NCBI GenBank assembly: GCA_016718825.1
Contig: JADKCL010000014.1
Location: 1 to 64,000, forward strand
Source: Bacteroidota bacterium
GTDB lineage: Bacteria > Bacteroidota > Bacteroidia > J057 > JADKCL01
DNA: 64,000 bases
Reading direction: 5' to 3'
Positions 55,751-64,000 of the stretch are shown here, piece by piece. A model generated the notes under the pieces. That model had not been told where the DNA came from and ran no database searches. It was given only the letters and a program-made list of their open reading frames with translations. Numbering within the stretch: position 1 is the first letter of the stretch; each line of letters begins with the position of its first letter. The position numbers were made by a program, and so were the translations under genes.

Positions 55751-57217
55751 TCACAGATTTATCATAAGGCGGCTTCGCCGGATTTTCTTGTCGCCTTCGT
55801 TTTGGATGTTGAAAAACAACGAACTATAATCCGAGCTCCAGCACGCGCCCGTCGATTCGCACCCTGCTGGAATGACAGCAAAACGTTTCAAATTGTCCAG
55901 AATGGGCTTGGGATTTTTGAGATCCAAAAAATAAATTTCGCAGATTTTGACAGCACCCGGCTTGGCAGGCACCCGGCCTCCCGAAGTACCGTTCAAATCC
56001 TCCTGAATCACGAGCATATTCCGAGTTTTGTTGTAGGCAAGATTGTCAGGATTACTCAAAACAATGCTGCGATCCTCCAACGCTTGTCCACCTTCCAAAA
56101 ACACCGTCATGGTCTCAGTTTTGGGATCATAGCGCAAAATGCGGCCATGCCGATCATCGTAGATTTGCTTCCCGACATGGTACTTTTCCAAGTGCGGCAT
56201 CACTTTTCCCCCTTGGGCAATGGCAGTGGCCAAACTCACACTGTCCTTGCCGGTTTCGGTGATGAGGAAACTGCCGTCAGGCAATTGCTCAATGTCTTCC
56301 ATTCGAATGAAAATCGAGGCCCCGCGCTGAAAGGCGTGCCTACGCGCATGCAACAGCGTATCGCGCCCTCGCGGAATCGAAATCCAATGTTTCCCATTGC
56401 TGTCAGCTTGCATGCACCATGCATACAGTTGACCACTGTTCAGGTTACGTGCGGTATCGGCGACAAACTTAAAAAACGCTCCCGGAGCCTCGTCATCGCA
56501 CATATAAAAGGTTTTTTCGTCGGCCATGGCCGCATTGCCTTCGTGCATGAATCGGCCCATCGCATGGCGTTTTCCCAAGACTTCACGCTTGAGTGGATCC
56601 ACCTCTACCATCCAACCATAGTTCATCCACCTGGGTCTTCCATTGAAATCACTGCTGTCGGGAAGGAGTTTTTTGGTGCTATCGTTGGGATTGCGCACGA
56701 AATTGTTGGCAGGCTCTATTTCTTCGGAGGTCAAAATCGTACCCCAAGGCGTCAAAACGCCCAAACAATTGTGCAGCGTTCCCCCCACTGATCCGAAATT
56801 GATCGCGTGCGGAAATCCCACAGACTTCCATCCCAGCAAGGAATCGCGAAATACCTCCAACACAGAAGCTCCCCCCCCGTGGCCCATCACGGTATCGGGC
56901 AAAATGCTTTCATGGTTCACCCAAAGGATGCCATGTGTTGCCGAACCATTGATGGGAAGGAAAACGATAAAATCATGTTTGCCTTTGGCAGGTGCCATGA
57001 CGCCTTTCCATTCGACCTTTTCCAAATCCCCTTCGGTATAGAGACGCTCTACCTTGTAATTTCCGCCAGGCAACAGGAATTCTTTTCCTGTAAAGGAGGT
57101 ATCCACAGGATTGAAAATGAATGAATTGCCGGAAACTTCCTTCTTTTTTCTTCCGCAACCCGTGAGGATGAGCAACAAGGAAAAAAGGAAGAAAACCGCA
57201 AAATTTTTGAGATGCAT
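55751..57217 (-). CDS. PhoX-like (DUF839) phosphatase lipoprotein
   Basis: 488 residues from ATG 57217, with lipobox LILTGC (C21). The DUF839/PhoX region shows WVNHESILPD, LTSEEIEPANNFVRNP, MVEVDPLKREVLGKRHAMGRFMHEGNA and YMCDDEAPGAFFKFV, matching the calcium/iron-binding propeller of PhoX. The expected role is hydrolysis of phosphoesters in the envelope. Located just after hemE on the same strand. An in-frame ATG at 57280 would overlap the hemE stop and place 21 extra residues before the signal. Confidence 0.88.
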   Translation of the reverse strand: MHLKNFAVFFLFSLLLILTGCGRKKKEVSGNSFIFNPVDTSFTGKEFLLPGGNYKVERLYTEGDLEKVEWKGVMAPAKGKHDFIVFLPINGSATHGILWVNHESILPDTVMGHGGGASVLEVFRDSLLGWKSVGFPHAINFGSVGGTLHNCLGVLTPWGTILTSEEIEPANNFVRNPNDSTKKLLPDSSDFNGRPRWMNYGWMVEVDPLKREVLGKRHAMGRFMHEGNAAMADEKTFYMCDDEAPGAFFKFVADTARNLNSGQLYAWCMQADSNGKHWISIPRGRDTLLHARRHAFQRGASIFIRMEDIEQLPDGSFLITETGKDSVSLATAIAQGGKVMPHLEKYHVGKQIYDDRHGRILRYDPKTETMTVFLEGGQALEDRSIVLSNPDNLAYNKTRNMLVIQEDLNGTSGGRVPAKPGAVKICEIYFLDLKNPKPILDNLKRFAVIPAGCESTGACWSSDYSSLFFNIQNEGDKKIRRSRLMINL

Positions 57218-57276
57218 GAAGCTTCCATTCGAGAAAATCGACCTTGGAAACTTCCGGGATGTGGGCGAAAATCCTG

Positions 57277-58317
57277 TCATACCAAAATCGGGGAATAACG
57301 GAAATTTTTCACGGTGTCGACCATGGCAATCACATTTTCGCGTGGTAGATCCGGATAGATGCCGTGGCCAAGGTTGACGATGTGGCGGCCTTGTGGAAAG
57401 GCAGCAATCATCTCCAGCGTAGCCTTTTCCACGGATTTGGGGGTTCCGTAGAGTGCAGCAGGATCAAGATTTCCTTGCAAGGTCTTGCCGGGCGCAGCGA
57501 CGGCAGCCTTTGCGGGGTCGGCCGTCCAATCCAGTCCAATCACTTGACAAGGCATGGCCGCAATCAAATCAATGGAATGAAAGGCATCTTTGGCAAATAC
57601 GATCACGGGGACTTCGGGAATTGCCCGAACGATCCGATCGATATAGGGCGCGGCAAATTCGGCGTACTGGGCACGGCCGAGCAAACCTGCCCAGGAATCA
57701 AAGATTTGAACGATATCAGCGCCCGCGGCGACCTGACCACGCAAATAGGCGATCGTAGCGACGGTAATACGCTCCAGCAAAGCATGCGCAAACACGGGGT
57801 CGCGGTAAACCAAACCACGCGGCACTGTAAAACCTTTGGAGCCTCCCCCTTCGGTCATGTAGCAAAAAATCGTCCACGGCGCGCCTGCAAAACCAATCAC
57901 GGGCACACGACCGGCCAATTCCGCTTTCAGCAGGCGAATCGCATCAAAAGTATGCTTCAAATTGCCGTCCATATCCGCCGCGTGGAGCTTTTTGAGCCCT
58001 TCCGTGCTGCGAATGGTTTCCGGGAAATGTGGACCTTCTCCTTTTGCCATCTCGTAATCCAATCCAATGGCTTCCGGAATCACAAGAATGTCACTGAAAA
58101 TGATCGCCGCATCCACGCCAACCAAATCCACAGGCTGAATCGACACTTCAGCAGCAAATTCCGGATTGGCTATCATGGCTTTGAAGCTTCCGGCTTTTTC
58201 GCGGACAGCTCGGTATTCGGAGAGGAACCTTCCAGCCTGCCGCATCAACCAAACGGGTGGCCTTTCTACACTTTCGCCCCGCGCTACCCGCAGAAGCAGA
58301 TCATTTTTCAGCATCAT
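57277..58317 (-). CDS. hemE: Uroporphyrinogen decarboxylase
   Basis: 346 residues, normal length. Decarboxylates the four acetate side chains of uroporphyrinogen III to give coproporphyrinogen III in haem synthesis. Signature PPVWLMRQAGR (about 20-30), FSDILVIPEAIGL, GFAGAPWTIFCYMTEGGGS and the C-terminal VNLGHGIYPDLPRENV are all present. Two adjacent ATG codons mark the start (58317, 58314). Followed by the PhoX-like gene. Confidence 0.97.
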   Translation of the reverse strand: MMLKNDLLLRVARGESVERPPVWLMRQAGRFLSEYRAVREKAGSFKAMIANPEFAAEVSIQPVDLVGVDAAIIFSDILVIPEAIGLDYEMAKGEGPHFPETIRSTEGLKKLHAADMDGNLKHTFDAIRLLKAELAGRVPVIGFAGAPWTIFCYMTEGGGSKGFTVPRGLVYRDPVFAHALLERITVATIAYLRGQVAAGADIVQIFDSWAGLLGRAQYAEFAAPYIDRIVRAIPEVPVIVFAKDAFHSIDLIAAMPCQVIGLDWTADPAKAAVAAPGKTLQGNLDPAALYGTPKSVEKATLEMIAAFPQGRHIVNLGHGIYPDLPRENVIAMVDTVKNFRYSPILV

Positions 58318-58599
58318 CCGGCAAAGTTAGCGGTTTTCAATCCAGCGCAAAAGCTGCATTTTTTGCTACTGAACATCGATCCATCGGAACGCCCGATTTC
58401 GGCGCATCCTAACCGCAATTCCCCTTTTAAAAAGTATAAATGATGTGTCAAACAACTAAAAACCTCCACCAATACTCGATTTGAACAGCCAAATCCGCAT
58501 TTGTGGGAAATTCGACGCGAGATTCCCGATTGAGATCAAGATTCTTCCATTTTTTTACTACCTTAGAAACCGATTGTCTAATTCGCCAAATTGTCATCT

Positions 58600-61500
58600 A
58601 TGTACGCCCCACGCCAACACCGTCAGGAGAAGAAAAAGCCGTATTCCAACTTTCTCGCCCTAGAGCAGGCCGAGCACGAAGGACCGATCATGGCGCCGCC
58701 TGTTTATTCGGCAACCGGCCAAAACGCCGAATCGGAAGAGAAAGAGGCCGAAAAAGATGAAAAGAAGGACGCCAAACCCGAAGCCAAAGAGGCGACGGAA
58801 CAAAACGCGGTCCAAAACAATCGACAGCAGCAGGAGACGGAAGGTGCCGAATCCGAAGCCGATTCTTCCTCGGCAGAATCAAAGACAGTTCAGAAAAAAC
58901 AGCTCGGAAGGTCAGAAAACCCTCCTCAGTTCAAACTGAAGGCAGGTGCTCCGTTCCAATTCAAGTTTGCGAATGCTCCGGTTCAGATGAAGGCGGGCAG
59001 CGGCGGTGGAGGCAGTGAAAGCTCAGGGCCAAGTGGGATTCCTGATGAGGTCATGGGCAAGATGGAATCGACTTTCAATACCGATTTCAGCAATGTCAAT
59101 ATCGTTCAAAACAGCAGCAAAGCTTCAGAAGCAGGAGCTTTGGCTTATGCCCAGGGAAATGATGTACACTTTGCTCCCGGCCAATTCAGCCCGGAAACTC
59201 CTGGTGGCCAGCAACTTCTAGGGCACGAACTTTCACACGTCGTCCAACAACGTCAAGGTAGAGTTCAGGCAAATTCAGCAGTCAACGGCATGGCGGTCAA
59301 CAACGATCATGCCCTCGAAGCAGAAGCCGATGCCATGGGCGCCAAAGCTGCCCAGATGAAAGTCGACGCTTCGCCGGCTGCCAAAACACCCAGCACCGCA
59401 GCGGCTCCCGTATCAGCCCCCACGCAGCTCAAGGCAGATCCCAATGCAAAAACGGAGGGTAAATCAGCCAAGGAAAAGATGAAAAGGAAGATGGCCTTGG
59501 CCAGGTTGTCAACTATGATCCCACACTCGCCTTGGACGGATTTACCGACCATGAGGATAAAAACGAAGAGCAAGCAGGCGAAGAAAATGCCAAGAGCATC
59601 GGCGAAGTGCAGTCCGTCGATGAGGCCAATAAAGGCGGAGCCGAAGAAAACCAGCAAGAATCTTCCCAGTTGCCCGCAAATGTAACCGAGGCAACGCCGG
59701 TTGGGGACCAATCTGCGTCCGAGGACCTGCTTGAAGAGGAGTCGCCTGAAGCGGAAACAGAAGAAAAGCAATCCGAACCGGAGAGTGAAGAGGGCACAAA
59801 AGAGGGCGAGAATACGCCAACCGACGGTGTCGACGGCGCTACAAACGGCCAAGGTGCAAAAAAGGAAGGCGGAAAAGAAGGCGGAAAAGAGCAAAAGCAG
59901 TCGCTTGGCAAAGAAGGCGGAAACGATGCGGGCAAAGAACGTAATGCCAGCGGCGGAGCCAATGCGGAACCTGTGGCCCCGATCGAATCGGTGCCCGCGG
60001 TAATGGGCGACTTCGGTGCCTCCGAACCCAATCCACAATTGGCGGTGATGCCGATGGAATTGGCCAAAGGGCTTGGTGCAGACCAAATCGTGCAAGAAAA
60101 TGGGGATGGCAGCGTCATCGTGAAGGGCGTCGATACCGAGGATGCGGAAACGGAAACAGAATCGATCGGCAGCGATACACCTATCCAAATGGCGCCCGAT
60201 CCTGACCACCCGAAAAACAAGAAGAAGAAAAACGCGACCAAACCCGTTCAGAAGGTTCCGGAAGAGGTTACCAACCAGATTTTTGACAAAAAGCAAGCAG
60301 ATGCACATGTGCTTGTGGATGCTTTTAAATCTGAAAACGAAGCGAAAGTCCAAACCCTCAAAAACCTTGCAGCGACCATTTCGCCTGCCATCGAGGCCAA
60401 GGCTACAGAATCAAAAGCCGTTGTAGAAGCCTCGGTCAACACCAATCGGCAAGCAATTGCCGATGACATCCTGGTCAAGCAGGAAGCTGCGCGCACGGAA
60501 GCAACAAGGATGGAAGGGGTCATCAAAGGCCAATACGATGCGACCCTCATCAAAATCAAGGCCTCAACGACCACCGAGAAGGGGCTACTCAAAGATGCCG
60601 CCGACAAGAGTGAGAAGGCGATTGCCAAGCTGGAAACCGATGCGATCAAGTCGGCAACCGATGCATTCAATGGCGCCGAGAAGGATGCCCGCGCAGCCGG
60701 AAAAACAGAATGCGATGCAGTGGACTCGAGAATTGCGGCACTGATCAGCGGCTATTCTGATCCCGAGGAGAAGGTCGTCACCGCTATGAAAAACGCGGCG
60801 ACAGACGTCGGCAAAGCATTCAAAGAGAAGCTTGTCGAGGCAGCAAACGGAGTCGCAAATGAAATTCCAAAAGGCAAGGAAGCCTACCTCAAAGGCATTG
60901 CCGATAAGATCAAAGAGGCACGCGACAAGAATAAGGCCTTCTATGACGGTGGCATCCAACAGATTGAGGCCAGTGAAAAGGGTTCGATTGAGGCCGCAGA
61001 TGCCAATCTGAAAGGCCAGAAGGATGCTGTCAAAGCGCTGCTCGAGGGGACCATCAAAAGCTTGGACGACTTGCAAACAAGTCAAGTCAAGGCGGTGGAA
61101 GACGCAGGCATTGCCTCGACCGACAACATTGACAAGATTGCCAAGGATTCGATCAAGGGCCTGACGGAGCAACTCAACAAGGCCGTCACGGACATCGAGA
61201 ATCAGATCGCCGATACCGTCACCAAGGCTAGCGCCCAGAAAAATCCCGATGAGGCCGCCTTGAAGCAATTGCTCAAAGGTGTCAGTGCCAACATCACGAA
61301 GTCGATCGACGAGACCACCAAGAAAATCAATACGGGTGTCATCGATTCCGGCAAATCCATCAATGAGTCTGGCCTGGATACGGACGCTACGTTGATCGAA
61401 ATGGCTGCCGATGCAGCGATCTTGTCGCAAGAACAGGTCGACGGCCAAGTAAAAACCCATGAAGAAGTCGAAAAAGGCTCGCAAAAAGCCTTTGACGACA

Positions 61501-63821
61501 CCGCCAAACGCCATGATGAAGCAGCCAAAAAGGCTGTATCCGACATGGGCAAGGAAATGGACAAGGTCTGCAAAGAAACCGGAGACGGTTTCAAAAAGGC
61601 AGACGAGGGCTTGGCAGCCCAGTTCAAAACCAAAATTGCCGATCTCACAAAGGACTTGAAGGCGATCACCAAGGATCTTGATTCCGAGGTGAAGAAAAAT
61701 GTAGACGAGGCAGCCGCAAAGGCGCGCGAACCTTGGTGGAAAACTGCCCTCAAGTGGATCGTGACCATTGTCGTGATGATTGTCGTCACGGCCTTGATCA
61801 TTGCCTTCTGCCCGCTGACGCTCGGCGGATTGTTGTTGGCCTTTGCCATCGGATTCGCCGGGGCAGTCATCGCACTTTTCCTCAAAGATCTCATCGACGG
61901 CACCTTCCACTCCCTCTATGAATACTTCGTCGAGGGGGTAGCTGGCGGTATAGGGGGGATTTTCACACTTCTGGGTGGCAAACTCGGAGAAATGGCCGCC
62001 GGCGCAGCCGCCAAGTGGGTTACCAATGTCGCTGCAAAAGTCGTTGTCAAATTTGCTGCCGACGTCATTGTGGGAACGATCTGCGACACCATCGGCAGCG
62101 GTGTGCTTGAAATTGCCAAAAATCTTGCCCTCGGCAAAGAAGTCAGCTGGAACGTGTTCTTCACTGCGATGAAGGACAACCTCGTAAGCAACTTCCTCGG
62201 CAACTTCGGAGGCTCGTTGCTCGGTGCTTGGATCGGAAAAACCAAGATCGGCCAAACCATCGCCAAATGGATGGGCAAGGGTACGGGCGAAGTCGTCGAA
62301 AGTGCTGTTGAGGCCGAGGCAAAGGCACTCGCCGAGGCGGAAGCCAAGGCACTTGCGGAAGCGGAAGCCAAAACCCTAGCGGAGGCAGAAGCCAAAAAGA
62401 TCGCCGAGGCAGAAGCGAAGCAGGTGGCGGAAGCAGAAGCCAAACGACTGGCCGAAGAAGAAGCCAAAAAAGTGGCTGAGGCCGAAGCCAAGCGCCTTGC
62501 TGAAGAGCAAGCCAAACAAGCGGCAGAGGCCGAATCCAAACGCATCGCAGAAGAAGAATCCAAGCGCATCGCTGAGGAACAGGCCAAGAAATTGGCGGAG
62601 AACGAAGCAAAACAGGCTGCGGAAGCGGAAGCCAAGCGCATCGCCGATGAGGAGGCCCGACGCCTCGCAGAAGAAGAAACCAGAAGGCTTGCCGAGCAGG
62701 AAGCCAAGGACCTTGCTGAACGTGAAGCCAAGGAAGCCGCTGAAAAAGCAGCCAAGAAAACCGGCGCTGAATTGGCCGAGGACCTCGGATACCCCAAAGC
62801 TCCAGACGGCTACCATTGGACGCGCAATGGCGATTCGCCAACCCCGGGACTCCAACGCAACCCCGGTGCAGCTGCGACCCTGCCGCCCGTCAAGTTTGAC
62901 CCGACCACCAAGAAGTTCATCCCCGAAGTCGATCCTCCAACCGGATTCAACTGGCAGTGGAGAGATGGAAAACTCGTCTTGGCACGTAATCCGGGCATGA
63001 AAAATGCCCTGCCAAAACTCGAGTATGACCCCACAAGTCCAAGCGGATTCAAGAATTTGGACACGGGTAAGCCTTATATCAGCCACCTCGACGTGCGTGA
63101 TGCCATCAAGGCCAAGATCGACGGTCACCCGTCCGCGAAGCTGACCTTGGATGACGATCAGATCAAGGCTTTGATCGACAAAGGGCAATCCCTCGGCTTT
63201 AGTAAGGCTGATATTGATGCCTTTATGGCACTCGCCGCACGCAAGCACTGGGTCACGCCCGCGACCTTGCATGAAGTCATGGATATGATCGCCGCAAAAG
63301 CAGCTGGCAATACAATTCCATTCAAACCCGGATGGGACTTTATGCAAGCCTGGAGGGTCGGTCAGGATCGCCTTTTGGCTGGCGGCAAGTTGGCACCGGA
63401 AGAATACCTTGATCCGACCTACATTGCCAACCACATGGCGCAGTTCAATGGCAAGGCCAGTTACGTGGTGACGGAACAGGTCTATCGGGACTGGATCGAA
63501 GGCAGGGCAATGGTCGGCAGGCCAGACGGCCATTTCCTCTCGACAGCTGCCGACATTGACGACGCCTTTGCAAGAGCAGGCGGCGACCCCAGAAAGCTTG
63601 AGCAGATTCTAGGTTTCTCCTCAGGGCATTTTGGATCTACAGGTGTTTGGAGAATTGATGTTCTCCATCCGGAGGCATTAAATATGCGTCTGCCATCTGG
63701 TGTGGAAGCAGGAGCCAACGAATTCTGGATTCCAGGGGGCAAAACTTCTGGCGGAGCCATGGAGGTCGTCAGTGACCAGATTCCGCAGGCAAACATTGAC
63801 CCAAAGAAATTGATTCCATAA
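58600..63821 (+). CDS. Giant DUF4157 (eCIS core domain) modular protein with C-terminal toxin-like domain, frameshifted
   Basis: Read as one protein of about 1740 residues; a one-base deletion in the A run at 59474-59477 splits it (adding one A gives AKEKDEKEDGLGQVV). Layout: disordered acidic N-terminus with PPQFKLKAG and PVQMK (about 110-130); DUF4157 zincin-like domain (about 146-225) with HELSH (209-213) and a later EAEAD; acidic linker; long coiled coils (about 545-1040); hydrophobic helices (about 1046-1225); an octad (EAEAKxLA) helix (about 1238-1390); two Pro/Tyr linker repeats (PDGYHW, PTGFNW, each with RNPG); C-terminal domain (about 1495-1740) ending GANEFWIPGGKTSGG. DUF4157 proteins are strongly tied to extracellular contractile injection systems. 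The end domain resembles toxin tips, but its activity is unknown. ATG 58600 is chosen over TTG 58591. Confidence 0.78.
62311..62770 (+). repeat. Octad-repeat coding region, charged single helix
   Basis: Within the giant protein, about 19 consecutive 8-residue units based on EAEAKxLA or EEEAKxLA are encoded by 24-base units with varied codons. The even spacing of Glu and Lys predicts a long charged alpha helix rather than a heptad coiled coil. Confidence 0.85.
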
Positions 63822-63834
63822 GTCTTCATCAAAG

Positions 63835-64000
63835 ATGTCTAATCCAATGATTACCAATGCCCTTATCATGGGCGATCTTCACGAACTTTTGACAGGGCAA
63901 AACGGGTATGCCCTCGTGAACCCATACCGCGATACACCGACCGACCCGAGTCAAGTCGTGGAGTCGATCCTGAAGGCTTTTCCCAACAATGAACACACGA
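63835..64000 (+). CDS. Gene cut at the right edge, candidate immunity protein
   Basis: An ATG 13 bases after the toxin stop opens a frame that stays open for 55 codons to the window end (MSNPMITNALIMGDLHELLT at the start, then GQNGYALVNPYRDTPTDPSQ). No signal peptide or membrane segment is visible. Its position directly behind a toxin-like C-terminus is where immunity genes of polymorphic toxins sit, so that role is proposed by context only; too little sequence is present to recognise a family. Confidence 0.5.
   Translation, partial: MSNPMITNALIMGDLHELLTGQNGYALVNPYRDTPTDPSQVVESILKAFPNNEHT

Noticed and set aside
59474..59480. Programmed -1 frameshift in the giant DUF4157 gene
   Set aside because: The site lacks a canonical X XXY YYZ slippery heptamer, and the same kind of one-base loss occurs in unrelated genes, so undercalling is more likely.
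1..64000. tRNA or rRNA genes
   Set aside because: I saw no convincing cloverleaf with a GTTCRANNC T-loop in the intergenic gaps, which are short; a covariance-model search would be needed to exclude them.

Overview
The window looks like chromosomal DNA of a member of the Bacteroidota, probably a Saprospiria- or Chitinophagia-like lineage. The reasons are: five secreted proteins ending in a type IX secretion (T9SS) sorting domain with a xPNP-type motif; the phylum-typical order miaB, sigma-54 activator, lptE, TPR protein, secG; a fused alpha/beta 2-oxoacid dehydrogenase E1; and repeated TAnnTTTG-like -7 promoter elements directly upstream of genes. The exact class is an inference.

Layout. 1-7.4 kb: membrane protein (cut at the left edge), miaB, sigma-54 activator, lptE, a TPR protein with 10-residue tandem repeats, secG, small membrane protein. 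7.5-13.1 kb: 2-oxoacid dehydrogenase E1, lipoprotein, MHS-type transporter with a small membrane partner, alpha/beta hydrolase. 13.2-23.8 kb: secreted and surface proteins (purple acid phosphatase-like, M15 peptidase, arylsulfotransferase-like, CotH kinase) and a CotH/VTC/DUF4956/DUF2490 group. 23.8-28.7 kb (minus): TPR protein and cobalamin-dependent methionine synthase. 29.2-32 kb: an orphan effector-like protein with a CHAP-like cysteine peptidase domain, followed by a lipoprotein. 32-37 kb: DEAD-box helicase, hemolysin III family protein, membrane TPR protein. 37-44.5 kb: methylmalonate-semialdehyde dehydrogenase, class III aminotransferase and NCS1 transporter, which fit pyrimidine/beta-amino acid catabolism, with ferritin and a truncated KilA-N gene among them. 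44.6-50.2 kb: GreA-like factor, unknown secreted protein, tocopherol cyclase-like protein, GDPD. 50.3-58.3 kb (minus): two LTA-synthase-like proteins around a diacylglycerol kinase, PhoX and HemE. 58.6-64 kb: a giant modular protein with an N-terminal DUF4157 (eCIS core) domain, coiled coils, membrane segments, a charged helix and a toxin-like C-terminus, followed by a gene cut at the right edge.

The most interesting content is the pair of effector-like proteins at 29.2 and 58.6 kb. They share an N-terminal sequence pattern (PPxFxLxAG ... PVQMK) but are 27 kb apart, and no injection-machine structural gene is visible here. Each is followed immediately by a possible immunity gene. I read them as cargo of an extracellular contractile injection system encoded elsewhere; this is inference.

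Two window-wide patterns matter to any reader. First, six long genes and one possible small ORF are each split by a frameshift that is repaired by adding exactly one base, in most cases to a short homopolymer. This points to systematic base undercalling in the assembly rather than true pseudogenes, so I annotate each as one gene. Second, several intergenic regions carry degenerate tandem heptamers whose unit holds a stop codon; four genes take their stop codon from such an array.
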